A stretch of 64,000 bases of DNA. Source: Membranipora membranacea (taxonomy: Eukaryota; Bryozoa; Gymnolaemata; Cheilostomatida; Membraniporidae). The stretch is taken from the NCBI GenBank assembly GCA_914767715.1, contig OU612065.1, positions 8,742,001-8,806,000 of the forward strand, written 5' to 3'. The notes below the pieces were generated by a model. The model had not been told where the DNA came from, did no database searches, and saw only the letters and a program-made list of their open reading frames with translations. Shown here piece after piece: positions 48,301 to 62,200 of this stretch. A program made the translations under genes and the position numbers. Within the stretch, counting starts at the first letter, position 1. The number at the start of each line of letters is the position of its first letter.

Positions 48301-51300
48301 CCTACACCTTACCTAACACCTACCTACACCTTACCTAACACCTAACACCTACCTACACCTTACCTAACACCTTACACCTACCTACACCTTACCTAACACC
48401 TTACACCTACCTACACCTTACCTAACACCTTACACCTACCTACACCTTACCTAACACCTTACACCTACCTACACCTTACCTAACACCTTACACCTACCTA
48501 CACCTTACCTAACACCTACCTACACCTTACCTAACACCTTACCTAACACCTTACACCTACCTACACCTTACCTAACACCTTACACCTACCTACACCTTAC
48601 CTAACACCTTGCACATCTCTGCTTCAGGTTTATCTGTAGAGGATCTTTAGCATAAGCTGAAGGACAACACTATAATATGATGCTCACCCTTTTGAGTTTG
48701 CAGTTTGCCTTCTGACAGCGCTGTATCTAGTGGCGATAGTGGCAGCCATAGCCAAGTCATTAGAAGATCCCAACACAATAAGCATTCTAATCAATACCAT
48801 GGAAAGATATGCAAGCTGTGGCAGCTTCTCTCTGGTGAACTTCCCGTCAGCTGAAACCTAACAACAATCAAGTCAGAAAAAAATAAGATATACGCTATAA
48901 ACAATAATATTGTATTGTGTGCTAAAGTGGTACTTCAGCTATAAAAATACAGTGTGTGATTGTATTAGCAGTCTGAACATGACATATTTACTTGATTCCA
49001 TCTCCAAGATATCCATCATTTCCTCTGTACAGTGTCATTGAAAACTAGTTTCAGGATCCAGTAATAACAACTTTGGTAAATTTATTGGGTAGACTTAGAT
49101 CAGTTTGTTTTGATACTCTCTCTTACAGGAGATGCTCACAAATTAAGACGGTTTAACCATTGAAAGTATTAAAAAAATCTTTGGATGTGACAAACAACAG
49201 AAATATGCTCAACTAAATGTAAGCAAAGTACAATTTAAACTGACAAACAAACCGTCAAAGGAATGCCATTAATCAGAGTTTATAAATTTGAGTAGTGTGT
49301 CATTGCACCATTGCAACAAGCAAACAGCACACAGCCTGGTTGATAGCTTGGTTCCTACATGGATTTTTATTTAGCTGCAGCTTGAAGCATCTGGAATGAA
49401 AAACAGCTTCAGAACAATCTTACCTGAGCATATTTCATTAGCATGTTAGTTCTGGGAATTCTGTAGTGTGTAAACTTGAGGAAACCGTTATCCATATTTT
49501 CATAACCAAATTTGCTATTGATGTCACCTAGCTCAACACCTAAAAATAAAAATGAATATTTGGAGAGATTAATATAATCAGGAAAACATGAAAAATGAAT
49601 ATATCTAAGGGTGTACATCTGCGTTAGGTGCCCAATGATCAGAGGTTATACAAATATGTGATGTTGTTACCTGGCATCGGTTCGTGATCTGTTAAGTCTC
49701 TGAGCTGACACATGAATACATTCATTCCATGTTGCTTTCCGTCTATAATCAACTGTGCCATCACCACAGCATAATTACTTGTCTTCCCCACTAAAATGAC
49801 AGAAAAACCAAACTAAGAATCACATTAAAATGACCAAAAGTAGACAATTGAATATGATAGAAAGGGTTTAACGTCACATAAAAATGCAATTAAATTAAGT
49901 GCAATGGATAAACACTACATTATGGCACATATGAGACAGTTTTCTGCAATGAATACCCAGTCTCGAGGAATAAAGAGTTCATTGGTTCTGTCCCCAAATA
50001 ACAGGAGAAATCCAGTAAAAATTGACCCCAAGTGGATAAGAGCATTCCACAGTGGAAAGACTTAGGAAGACAGGAATAACAAAGGAGAAGAAATATGATT
50101 AAACCTACAGCCACCGGGCCAGCACTTGATAGAAGTCACTGTGGGACTGTGTAAGATGAACTGGTCACTAGCTCTGTCATACGTTGCTGTAGTCTCTAAT
50201 CCTCTCAGAAACGTGCCTACAATCCAAAATCGTGACAGTGATGGCGTGCAGATATGACTACACTTGAAACAGACGAAGGCTATTAGAGAAAATTTTATAG
50301 TGTTTATAATTTATGCTGAGAAATACCTGTTCATTATCTATACATACCATGTCCAATTTCAGTCTGAGCATAAGTGCCTATAATTTCAAGTCTTTCAGCT
50401 TTCGGCAGAAACTCTGCTATCTGTTCATCGGTGCCTTGACTTTTTATTGTAGGAATAAACATGGAGTGGTGGAGACCAAATGGATATACTGAATCTATGA
50501 AGGCCGCTCTACAACATAAAAAACATTATTATTACAAGTATTTTTATTTGCCTTGGTCGCATTTTGTAAACACTGAAATACTAACTGAATAATCACATTT
50601 TTCAGATAAAATTGAATATAGCAAATTTGATTTTCTGTGAGACAAGGACTGTGTACGTGTGTAGTCGACAACTATTATCTCATTTTTCTCCTGCAAAATC
50701 ACACATAAAATGTACTGATAAATTTTGATAACAGTTCCATTCCATGTCAGGAACTGACCTACAAAACGACCTCATTACTACACAGGTTGAACCGACCCAG
50801 AAAATGATCCATTAAATAGATAACTTGACATAAATGTGTTACTCTAATAAGTCCAAATAATTTTTACTCTTAAACTTACTCCATGTAAAAGTTGCGTTCA
50901 TCTGAATCGACTTTCTCGTAACCATAGGCTTTTGCTTTCAGGGCAAATGATGTGTAGATTCTCACAGATTGGTCATAAACCTCATCTCTTGGCATTGTGG
51001 AGAACTTCTCGGCTATCTTAAAGTCGGGATCGGAGCCAGCTCTTTCGTCTACAGGAGAGTAATAATTGTCTTACGCTAAACCAATCAGAAATATATAAAA
51101 TCAATCAAATATTCACCAGCCCAGTTACAAGGCATAGTTTCTTTATGGTAGATTTTAAGCATTATTTTTGTGTTGGTGGTGAAGGCCTGCTAAATCATCG
51201 TTGTACAAACGTCCCCTGTACTCACTTAGCAGCGATCATTACATGGGACGCAGCCTGACTTTTTTTGGAAAGGAAAGAGGATTTGTAGTTCACAAATTGG

Positions 51301-51895
51301 AGGTGTGATGCTATAAGATGATTAGAAATGGAGGATTCAACGGCCAATGAAAAATGCCTAGGGTTGAGTTCATATGATTTTCAGCAGTCAACTTTAGCCA
51401 AACACATGTGAATTAACATTATTGATTCAATCTTCAGACTATGCACCATTAATTAGTCCAATGGTTGGGAGCTCCAGTGGCATATACCACCAAGCCCAAT
51501 GAATGAAAGGCAAAAGACACTCCTTGCACAAATGAGTTGGATTTCTTGCACAAACTACAGCCAGGAAGAATTCTATACACTGTTAAATGGTCCAGTGATA
51601 AGGTGCTCCAGTTGCCTACAGCATGGAGTGAAAGGTGCGCAAATGAGTTGGGTCTCTTGAGCAAAGTTTGATACCATATAAAAATAAATGTATTGTATGG
51701 AATTAAGGAGTTGACTTGATGGAACCATTATTATTATTATCATCTACTATTTATAACAATAACACATATCATCTAGGACTCACGCGCTAATCTTCTGCCA
51801 AGCATCCCCTCTCTGCCAAATATCTGACATGTCAAGTCATCTGGATTAAAGTTCCCTTGTTTCCTCTCCTTCGCAATATCTGGATTCACAGCCAT
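45316..51895 (-). CDS. ACOX1: Peroxisomal acyl-CoA oxidase, gene 1 of cluster (ACOX1-like)
   Basis: Fourteen exons: 51784-51895, 50880-51048, 50348-50508, 50109-50216, 49671-49790, 49424-49539, 48688-48857, 47868-48027, 47493-47683, 46958-47116, 46597-46705, 46266-46418, 45578-45784 and 45316-45378, giving 665 aa. It oxidises acyl-CoA to trans-2-enoyl-CoA with FAD, passing electrons to O2. Start [20 protein letters not shown] matches the ACOX1 N-terminus. [20 protein letters not shown] is the flavin/substrate core, [14 protein letters not shown] follows, and [13 protein letters not shown] precedes YEGEN. The Glu of YEGEN, near residue 424, aligns with the catalytic Glu421 of rat ACOX1. The C-terminal AKM is a PTS1-like peroxisome signal. 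Intron 7 holds a large minisatellite and intron 9 a MITE. Confidence 0.95.
47236..47345. mobile_element. MITE in intron 9 of acyl-CoA oxidase gene 1
   Basis: The 110-base element folds on itself. Its left end ACCTAGATCAAGTTTGATCT is matched by the reverse complement of its right end (ACCTAGACTAAGTTTGGTCT), and the imperfect arms run about 45 bases to GTTGCTCCC. A related copy lies at about 60682-60795 in the opposite orientation. No clear target duplication is visible. Confidence 0.7.
48226..48611. repeat. Minisatellite of ACCTACCTACACCTTACCTA units in intron 7 of oxidase gene 1
   Basis: About 385 bases are built from units ACACCTTACCTA, ACACCTTAC and ACCTACCT, in repeats of roughly 29 bases with length variants. 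In the sense (minus) strand of the host gene the units read TTAGGTAAGGTGTAGGTAGG, so the 5' splice consensus AG|GTAAGG recurs in nearly every unit. Confidence 0.9.
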
Positions 51896-52202
51896 AATCC
51901 CAAGCTGGCTGTAAGTAATGTAATGTCTGCAGTGTAAGTGTAAAATAAATTATAAAACAATGTATGTCCTTCTATGATAGTCTGAGAGTTGTATATGAGT
52001 TCAAAGTCTACATTGACGTCTTATCTTTTTCGAGGAGGCTCTTCGGCCAGGGATTTATAACATATCCTGCTTGTTTGTTTGCAGGAGGCACAAAATGTCT
52101 TGCACATTTTATACAGTTGCACGCCCACTAATCTTGTCAGTTTTGCAAGAAATTGTCTTCTGTATTGACTACATAATTAGGGTTTCAGTTTAGCACAGCA
52201 AT
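51896..52202. promoter_or_regulatory. Divergent promoter region between acyl-CoA oxidase genes 1 and 2
   Basis: Only 307 bases separate the two start codons on opposite strands, so 5' UTRs and both promoters must lie here unless non-coding first exons are missed. TGACGTC at 52014-52020 resembles a CRE. AGTTCAAAGTCTA at 51998-52010 is a weak DR1-like match to nuclear-receptor (PPAR/HNF4 type) sites, which control oxidases in vertebrates. The TF assignments are speculative. Confidence 0.5.
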
Positions 52203-55200
52203 ATGTCACACAATATTGACATTGTGAAGGAAAGGAAATTGGCTTCTTTCAACCCTGATGACATCACTTGTCAGCTCTATGGAAGTGAAGAAATGCATGA
52301 GAGGAGAAGGGGATGTATGTTTACCCTCTGCTTTCATTGACTTAAATTAAATTTTCCATGTCAACAACATCAGCACAGCATATTTGCCAGTGCTAGACTA
52401 TTGCATTCTTACAGACACCAGCATGATAATTGATAAGTACTCTACACTTCAGGTAATTCTACAAAGCTGAATGAGTTGATAAGTCTTATTTCAACACCAT
52501 CATGTCAACTACAGTTAAATCTTTTGTTTTGCAGTTAAGTTAGCAGAAGATGATGCAGAATATAAAGTTGCAGAGAGATTTCCATATATGGATAGGGATG
52601 ATGTGTACACTGAGCTTGTCAGGATATTTCCAATCGTTCAACACAAAATAAAAAAACTGGATCTGCTCAAACTTACACCAGAAGGCAGATTTGGTACTGC
52701 GATGATGGCATACGCCGAGTAAGGGCTTTGTGGGATCAAATATGTTTACGGTGACATTTAATTAATTAATAGTTCTATAAACTCACTTTACTTCATCCAA
52801 GGAGTCTAACTCCTTGGTTAATCACTGTAAAACTGATGCCCAATGTTGACGATTACTTGCATTTGAGAATTTTTCTATTTCAGAGCTGCTATGCTAGGAC
52901 CCAACCCGTTTAGTCTGCACACTAGTATGTTCATGCCTGCAATTCGAGGGCAAGGCACACCAGAACAACTCGACAAGCTTCTACCTGAGGCTCAAAGGCA
53001 CAAGTGCAATGGTACATACGCACAAACGGAAATGGGACATGGTGAGTGAAATATAATTGTGCATTGTAGACTGTGATGTTTATCCAAATAAATCCATGTC
53101 CTTGATGCTCTATGGCATGTATATAACCAGAAACCGCCCAACTAACTTATCAAATAAAAGTAGTCTTATCTAGATGAATATTGCAGGGCTCGACTCTGTT
53201 AGTACAAAACCGCTGGATTGTCATAATCTACCCCAGCCCTTTTTTGGGCCCGCTCTGGAAATTATGTTACTAAGAATAAATATAACAAAAGCAGTATGAT
53301 ACTAACTTTTTCATTACTTTGTATTTTCAGGTACTTTCTTGAGAGGTCTAGAAACCACAGCAACATATGATAAATCATCTGAAGAGTTTATTATTCACTG
53401 CCCAACAGCATCATCTATGAAATACTGGCCGGGTGGACGTGAGTTGACTGAATTGATTATTTACATCTACAAAATCAGCTTCTCAAACGTTTGAAGCGCA
53501 AACTTTGAGCTGCATTCAAAAACTTAAATATGATGGGAGCTCTGTGCATAGGAGTCACTGGTTACTCTCATCCGTAGACGGATAAATATTCAACATTTGC
53601 TCTCGCGACTCGGGCAGGTAATGAGAACCTTCTCACTATATGATGGTATAATTTTTCTTTCTCAGTTGGAAAAACTGCAAATGCAGCAGTCGTTATGGCA
53701 CAGCTGGTTGTCGATGGGAAGTCTCATGGGCCTCATGCATTCTTCTGTCAACTCCGCGATTTAGATACACATCAACCCCTACCAGGTAGGTAAGGTGCCA
53801 TGTGACCAGGGCATAGTCTTTGCGATCAGAATAACAGGAAGAAATTAGCACCTACAAACACAGATACACATCTATAGTTATTGTTGGCGAAGCTAATGCA
53901 ATCCCATAAAAATCATCTTTCTATCGCTAGATTGGCTGTATTATTTCATCATTTTATAATCATCATTATTTTAACTTCTTTACTGTTTTTATTCGGACCA
54001 TTTGGCACTCATCTTCATTTCTAGGTGTTGAAGTGGGGGACATTAATCGCAAATTTGGGTATGGAGAAGTGGACAACGGATACCTCAAGTTCACCAAGTA
54101 TAGGATACCACGTACTAACATGCTTATGAAAAATGCAACGGTGAGTTTTTTAATTTTAATTTTGACAATGATGCAGATGGCTTTAAATTCTGTGTAACAT
54201 CTAATACCTGGGATGTTATATCATGTCATGTTGTCTGGCGATAAACATTTTCCCATTTTAAAAATTACACAGTGATGTTTTTGAAGAGTGATCTTTATCA
54301 ATAGATCTTCATCATTTATATTTGTCATTGACAGGCACCAAATCGGAGAATAATCAATCATTATTAGATATTTGATATGCTGGGCAACATCAATATAATA
54401 AAAGGCTCACAATCTGCATTCCACTGCTAAGGCTTTCATCACCCTTGATTAGAACATATATACCCCTTTATATGACTGTATCAACATTTGGGTGTCTAGG
54501 ATATCCTTGATAACGATTTCCCTCTCTGATGTTCAGCTGTAAGTTATTGTCTGTTTTAGGTACAATCTGATGGAACATACCAGAGAAAGGCTTTGCCGCA
54601 GGTAACATACCTAACTATGACATTTGTCAGGGCCATGATTGTCGGCCAGGCTTCATCGGAACTAGCTAGAGCTGCCACAATATGCACAAGATACAGTGCC
54701 GTGAGGCGTCAGACTGCCAATACCAAGGGGTGAGAGATCGTCAATATTGATATTTTTTAAGTTTTATAAGCCAGCTAACCCAATTTGAATGAGTGTGTCT
54801 GTAAGTCCTGGGCCATCTTGACAAGCCGAGAAACCCTGAGTCCATGAAGCTGCACAGTATGTTATGTCTGACATGAAATATTAAAGCATGAAAGTGTCAG
54901 ACTAGGTACGGCGCAATAATTTACAAAGATGTTTACTGCTTCAGGATTGAGAAGGTTTATTTGTTACTAACATTGATTATGTCACTATCCATAAAGCATT
55001 CCACTCTCCACCAATATCCTTGGGCATCACCCGTACACATTTCAAAAGTAGCACAATTTAATATTGCCACAGAAATGGTGGAGGTGTGTTTTTTACATAC
55101 GTAGTGTGGTAGCAGCATTTGGTGATGGCATTCATATGTGCTTTATTCAGATGAATTTGATTTTCCTCATATTGAGATTCTGACAGCTTGTCACCCTGTC

Positions 55201-57855
55201 CTTTCTAGCTTGTTTATGAGCACAGAAGTGGAGATCTGTTAGAAAAACTTGTTTTTAAATTTTAGTGAAGAACCACAGATCTTGAGCTACCAGACACAGC
55301 AAATGAAGATATTTCCAGCTATAACTGCTGCATACGCATTCCACTTTTGTGCTCAGGTGACAAGAGGCTCATACTTCAGGGTTTATGCTGATGTTCAGAA
55401 CGGAGACGTGTCCAGACTTGCTGAGGTGAGTAAAGTTCTAAAAATCTACTGATAGTTTTGAGTGTTCTACCCCAATAATTTCAAATGTATCCACAGCAGT
55501 TCACATAATTGCGAACATCAGATGGTTAGGATATATCCACTGTGGTCAGTCATAGGCTAGAAAGCCTCCTTATCCTGAACTGGGAATTGAACCTCGGATA
55601 TAGTGGTCTGAACTGTAGACCACTAGGCCACTTGGACCAAGGAATAAAAGAGAGTCCTTGCTTGGACTGACTTATAAGTGTAATGACGAAAAACAAAATA
55701 TAAGATTGCCCCAATATTAATTGTGTTGTTTGTATTCTAGTTTCTATATTTATTGGTTTTTTGTGTACCACAGCTCCATGCTCTGAGCTCTGGCTTGAAA
55801 GCTTACTGCAGTGATGTCTCCAGTGAATCGATAGAAGTATGTAGACGCGCTTGTGGAGGGCATGGATACAGTCATGCCAGTGGTATACCTAGAATCATCC
55901 AGCGAATGATACCAGCTGTTACATATGAAGGAGAAAACACAGTTTTATACCTTCAATGTGCCAGGTATTGAATAAAAATACTTAAATTTCAACCAACTTG
56001 TTAACTGTCTTGTACTTAACTTCTAATGACTTGCCTCCATGTAAATGCTCTCATGGCATGTTACTAATTTCAGGTCGCTGATCAAGTTTTATGGCATGGC
56101 TGTGAAGGGAGAGCGCATTCCTGCTACCATGCAGTTCCTTTGCAATAGGAGGGATTCGTCGTTCAATATAGAAGCTTCAAAAACTTTAGGATTACCTGAA
56201 CTGAAATCTATGTTTGCGCTAAATGCCCTGAGGTAGGTCCCTACATTTCTTCTCAATATACAGTCAATTGCCTCAACTACTAAGCTCCTTGTATGAAAGA
56301 AGTTCACTGACCAACATGTATATTTATCAGCGTAATAAAAGAATAGATATACTACATATTAGTTGAATACATACAATCAACCTGGCCAGGTTGCCCATAG
56401 GTGTATACCTAATTACATTGAAATCAAACGAAGGCAGAAATAATCATAAGTCTAAGAGGAAACCTGCATAATTGTGGGAATAATGTCAGTCCTGACAATT
56501 TTACCTTTTGTCTTCAGAAGCTTCTTTTGCTTTTATGCTGTTTAGAATGATCGTTGATGTAGCTGATAGAATGAGGAGCTATGATAAAAGTCATGACTCT
56601 GAGATAGTCTGGAATAATCACACTGTGCAACTAGTACAAGCTGCCAAGGTATACTATAATATTTATACACAACCTATGCATGAATTATATAGTCAAAGTG
56701 CTCAGACCGCTGCGATGCAAATTAGTGGAAATACATATCATACCAAAGTGGAGTTATTTTTAATCTGGGTGATGGCGTATACTCATAAATATAAAATTGT
56801 TCCTGTGCATTTCGGTTACAAAAATGTATTCTTCTTTTTCAGGCATATACTATGTACCTGACTGTTGCATTCTTTATTGATGGTTTGGATAGTCCAGACT
56901 GGGAAACCAATGCTAAGTTAGTGATGTCTAAATGCTGTCACTTTTACACAATCCACACCTTACTAGAAAACTCTGGAATGTTTTTACAGGTTAGTTTCTT
57001 TTCATGGTGCCAATGCCAGGATTGAAATGACAACTGAAAAATCTTCTGTAATTAAACAGTTTTATTGACTATCTGACTGACATTCAATCCAATGTGTAAG
57101 GGCTTTTCATCTTTGAACCGAGCGAACACCAGATTACTCTCAACGAATTGTATTTAATATTCAATCGTTTAACAGACACAGTACAAACCACTCCCTTCTC
57201 TTTTGTAGAATAATGTACTAACACCGCAGCATATATCAATCCTGAGAGGTCAAAGAGTTGATATGCTAACAGAGTTACGTCCAAATGCCGTAGCCTTGGT
57301 AGATGCATTTGATTTCCCGGACAGACTGCTGAATAGCTGTCTAGGTCGCTATGATGGTCAGGTTTATGATGCTTTGTATGAATATGCTAAGAATTCACCG
57401 CTTAATCAACACCAGGTAAGGAAAAGATTCAGCTTTTACCTTGCATTGGCAACACTTTTCCTGAGATATTGTATAACTTTGATTTTAAAAGTATTTCCAT
57501 AGAGCGGCAAATGAAAAGAGAAAAAAGATATTATAACTATATCAATTAAAAAAAGTTATTTACAATACAGCCTAATACCTGCTGTACGGTATGTACTGTG
57601 CTTATCAGCAGTTTGAACTTAGTTACCACTCCGGTCACCTGATCTTAGTAATCAGCAGGCATGCAGCCGTTCAGCCTCAAGCCAAAGTGTGTCTATGTTA
57701 GTTTTGCAGCTTGTTGATGCTATCACCAGGTGCTTGTAGATTCAAGCTAACTTCCATTCCATTTCCTTACCCATGATGCTTTCTTGTTGTAGGTCCACCC
57801 ATCATATCACAAGTATGTTAAGCCTATGCAGCTTGCGCTGAAGTCTCAACTGTAA
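52203..57855 (+). CDS. Peroxisomal acyl-CoA oxidase, gene 2 of cluster (ACOX1-like)
   Basis: Fourteen exons: 52203-52314, 52535-52718, 52884-53041, 53331-53438, 53666-53785, 54025-54140, 54560-54729, 55266-55425, 55774-55964, 56074-56232, 56546-56648, 56843-56989, 57209-57415 and 57793-57855, giving 665 aa. All intron positions and phases equal those of gene 1. Motifs are [47 protein letters not shown] and YEGEN with the catalytic Glu near 428. The C-terminus is SQL, a PTS1-like signal. Exons 2-3 are the most divergent of the three genes ([20 protein letters not shown] against [16 protein letters not shown] in gene 1), so substrate range may differ. For exon 11 the acceptor at 56544-56545 was used because the AG 32 bases upstream gives a stop. 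Confidence 0.93.
55546..55650 (-). mobile_element. tRNA-derived SINE fragment in intron 8 of oxidase gene 2
   Basis: On the minus strand, GTCCAAGTGGCCTAGTGG (A box) and GGTTCAATTCCC (B box) occur with tRNA spacing, and the anticodon arm region GTGGTCTACAGTTCAGACCAC forms a hairpin. The acceptor stem is not intact. The element is different from the SINE at 37050. The 3' body below 55546 has no sharp border. Confidence 0.6.
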
Positions 57856-59278
57856 ACGGACTGATGCTGTGGTAAAACTGTCCATAGTTTATATGCACAT
57901 TTTCTGAAAACGCTATTATTGTGCCACTAGGTAAATTTTTCGTACATATGCACGACAACTTCTGCATGATGAGGACATGTATGGCATTCTCTATCCAGCA
58001 GAGAGTAACCCATCCCCCATTGACTGCAAAAGACACTTAATTTTATCAGATATTTTGTTTATATTTTTGTTACAACTTAAGCATTGTGATAATTAACCAT
58101 AGTTCCAATCTCCTGTCTAGTCTTTTAACATAAATGCAAACCTATTTTCTCTATGATTTAAAGTGGCTATCTCTAATTCCCTTCTTACATTTATTACTGT
58201 TGCTACCTGATGGTTCCACAACCTTGTCGACTACAATTGTTGAAGGAAGCTGATAGATTAGACAAACCTTAGTCTATTTTTTCCAACGGCTGCAAATGCG
58301 AGTTTGCATTTGATAATGTAACGCCACAAACGTACACTTGCAGCCGTCTGAGCACTTAGACTAGACAAACCCAACTCCCCCTTCCCATGGAGTTGCTCGC
58401 AAGAATACTATGATTACATATTATTCAGTCCCTCACAGAGTAATTCTCATGACCAGGAGATAACAATTTCGTAATGTATGACTGTATGTACCATACAGGG
58501 TATTTATAGCGACCCATACAGACATAGCAGTTATGTCATATCGAAGTCGGTATATGGGACATTTTCATCTTATCTTTGACTGTTTGATACATCAAATCTT
58601 ACTTAGTAGCTTATGTTTAGTAGAAAGACGTAGGTATACGTTCACCAGTGTACTTGTGGTTATTTATCCATTTATTCACATCAATTGATATACTCAAGGT
58701 TGATCTTGGTGAATGCTGGGAAATATTGATTATATAACGGAGAAATCAGGGAGTATGGAATACTCCCTGATTTTATTGACAATTACTTTTCAAATTAGAT
58801 TATGTGGTTTGGCAAGTCATATCCTCATTCATGAAGTGCTGTATATAACCTAGTGTGATTACGGATGGGAATGGTCTGTAGGTTCACACTCCCTGCTTAT
58901 TTCTGGTAGGGAGAATTCAGACTATTAGCTACTGTTGCACTATTCAGAGACCGAATTATAAGCAACATATGAGAACTGCAGGCTTTCTATCAAGCTGCGT
59001 AGAAAGCCTGCATCCCCAGCTTTGAGGCCCCTGAACTCCATATATCTTACATTGAACTCCTAGGCACTGTTGGGCCAAATGATGGAACTTTTCGTTTGAG
59101 GTGAAATCAGAACTGACTTGTTCCATGCCGAGGAGGTGATGCCTCAATGTGTGTTTAGTCTTACATACAGGGTAATGGAGGATATTGGTTAGACACAAAC
59201 AACATATATACAAGATGGCCAGTATGTCAACATGATTGCGTGGTGTTTTCTTTTGCAAGGTCCATGAAAGTGTGAGGT
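57856..59278. other. Intergenic between oxidase genes 2 and 3
   Basis: No gene is seen. The region contains a hairpin-rich segment (58254-58372) and two perfect hairpins. AAATCAGGGAGTAT at 58743-58756 pairs with 58760-58773, and GCAGGCTTTCTA at 58978-58989 pairs with 59000-59011. The last 300 bases should include the promoter of gene 3. Confidence 0.55.
58254..58372. repeat. Possible MITE relative with internal inverted repeat
   Basis: ACGGCTGCAA near 58297 pairs with TTGCAGCCGT near 58340. Outside these, TTAGACAAACCTTAGTCTA and TTAGACTAGACAAACCC share words with the ends of the MITEs at 47236 and 60682 (TTAGTCTA, AGACTAAG). Membership of the same family is uncertain. Confidence 0.4.
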
Positions 59279-62200
59279 ATGGCCGGAAAGACAAACCCAG
59301 ATCTGCAGCGAGAAAGGCAGTCCGCAACAATTGTACCAGAAGACATCACTTCTCAACTTTATGGGAAAGATGGCATGCATGTTAGACGCCTAGCTCGTGA
59401 GTTGGTTATAAACGAACCCTCATACAAGTGTGAAGGATAAGCCTAGATCTTCTGATTCTTGGTAGGGAGTAGAGTTTCTACGATAACTTGAAAAAATTTA
59501 AAAGTGTGCGATCAACTCTGTCTGGAAGTGAGACTGATCAAGCCATTCCAACCCCCCAGATTACCTCTCTGATTGAATCACATACAGTTTTATATATTTT
59601 CTTTTCCATTGTTCAGACAAGAGAGTTGCGGATGACCCTGAGTTAAAGATAGCGGAGACGTTTGTCTCTATGCCCAGAGATGATGTGTATGAAGAGGCTG
59701 TGAGGATATACTGCGTGGTGAGAAAGCGGCTCCTAGAGTATGGTTACAGTGACCCCTGGGACTCAATGACAGGTGCAGAGAACTTCTTCAAACAGTAAGT
59801 TATTAATATAAGCAACGTAACCGTACCGAATATTTCAAATAGTGTCTAATATCTTACTTTATGATATTAATTGATTGATAAGTACATCTGTATAACCTAG
59901 ATCTTGTAAGATTTGCCCAGATACACATTATTTTAACTTATGATGTCAATCACTTCTAATGCTATCAAATTTGGTATTGCGATCAATGAGCAAACCATCC
60001 ATTTAATATTATATCCTTTTATGGTCAGCTTTACACTGCATTTGTAGATTTGTTGCTCAGACTTATCATCTCCTCTCAGATCAGATGGTATGTTCCACCT
60101 AGTGGGTGATGTTAACCAGATATGCAAAATTTTCAATTTATTTGCAGAGCCTCAATAATCGACACAGTTTATCCGTTTGGATTACATCATACAATGTTTA
60201 CACCTACAATACTCAGTCAAGGCACAGAGGAGCAAATAGCAGAATTTATGCCCCAAGCTGAAACACTGGAAATAATTGGCACTTATGCACAAACAGAAAT
60301 GGGACATGGTATGTTTATGTCACTGACAAACTTTATTCATGGATTTTCAAAGTTAGACATTCATTTCCTTGAATCATCATGAAGGTGTATCCCAACCAAC
60401 ATGGTGATACCGGTTAACGATACATACTCACAAAACTTGTTTCTCTCTTTCCACTTTCATCCCATTGACCTTTTTCTAACATATATTTGCTGTAGGTACA
60501 TTCCTGAGAGGTTTGGAAACAACAGCCACATTTGACAAAGAGAGACAACATTTTGTATTACACAGCCCTACTGTCACATCTATCAAGTTTTGGCCTGGCG
60601 GTTGTGAGTACAAAACAGGATTCAATTGAGGACTGGTATTCTATTTTTTTACAAGTTTCCAGGGAGACCCGTAACATATAGAAAAAGCTTGATCCAATTC
60701 ATCTGCATTGGAGTTGTCCTTTTTGAGACCGTCAGGTCATCAGTAGAATGGAAACTACTAGAATGCAGTCAAATTGGATCAAACTTGATATAGGTAACAG
60801 TTAGATTCTGCGTAGTTAAAGTTTAACTCGATATTCATGGGACTTCTCAACTTATGCTGCATTAACGGGATGCTGTTGTTATTCCATCTTGACAGCGATG
60901 TGTGTCCGATGTATTTTCTGTCGTTTCCTCACTACAGAGTGCAATAAGTACATGTATTGGAACACAATATGAATGTTACCGGGAAGTGTATAGAGACACC
61001 CAACATCTTTGACACATCTTATTTCCAGCTCAAAGGTTTCAGATGTACAACTTATATATTGATGGATTATTATTTTAGTGGGGAAGACAAGTAACTATGC
61101 GGTGGTGATGGCTCAGCTGGTTATAGATGGTAAGAAGTGTGGTATGCAGTCCTTTATGTGTCAGCTCAGGGACTTACATACACATGAACCAATGCCAGGT
61201 TAGTTCAAACTCAACTGACTCTTACAAGATGTCTTTGTGATGTCTTTGTAGGACTACAAAAGGTGACGAGGGAGGTTTAATACTTGACTGCTTTGCCATA
61301 TTACTTTCAAAAGAGTTGAAGGTGAAAACTTCAACACCTTCTTAACCACATCATCTTAACCACAGTATTTACCTACACCTAATCCGTTTACATACTTTAC
61401 ACACTCTAGATGTAGAGCTAGGTGATATCAATCAGAAATACGGCTATGAGTTGATGGATAATGGCTATCTGAAGTTCACTCACTATCGTATACCACGTAC
61501 TAACATGCTGATGAGATATGCCCAGGTATCCAGGGATGGAGAGTTTACTAGACAGGCCATACCACAAGTTACTTACCTCACAATGACTCTCATCAGAATG
61601 ATGATTGTTCTCGGATCTGCTGATGATATTGCCATGGCCGCCACCATAGCAACTAGATACAGCGCTGTAAGACGCCAGACCGCAAACTCTAAGGGGTTGG
61701 TAATTTTCATGGGTGTGCTTGAAATTTCACCAATTGGTTAAAAATAACTATAACTGACAACTTCAAGGTGACTTGGCAGGTGGTCCAGGTAGAACAACTT
61801 CATTTATGTGAATGATACTGACTCAGTTTGCATTTCTACCCCTTCCCTTTCCATACCCTCGGATAGCACCTTGTGGTAATACATTAGTTAATGCTGCATA
61901 ATTGTTCACTTTTTTGTCAGGATTGAGCCTCAGATATTGGATTACCAGACACAACAGTTTAAACTTTTTCCAGCCATAAGTGCAGCATATGCATTCTTCT
62001 TTACGGGTTTAGCCGTCAAAGAGATTTATAGGGAAATACTGGCTGAGATGGAAGCTGGTGACTCCTCTAGGCTGGCAGAGGTGAGAGCCTTATCATCTCA
62101 GATGCACCCATCTATCTTCCAATAAAGCTGTGATTGACGACTCTCTAAGATCTATTTGATCGACTTAGATACAGTGATCTCTGATATGTGATACATGGTA

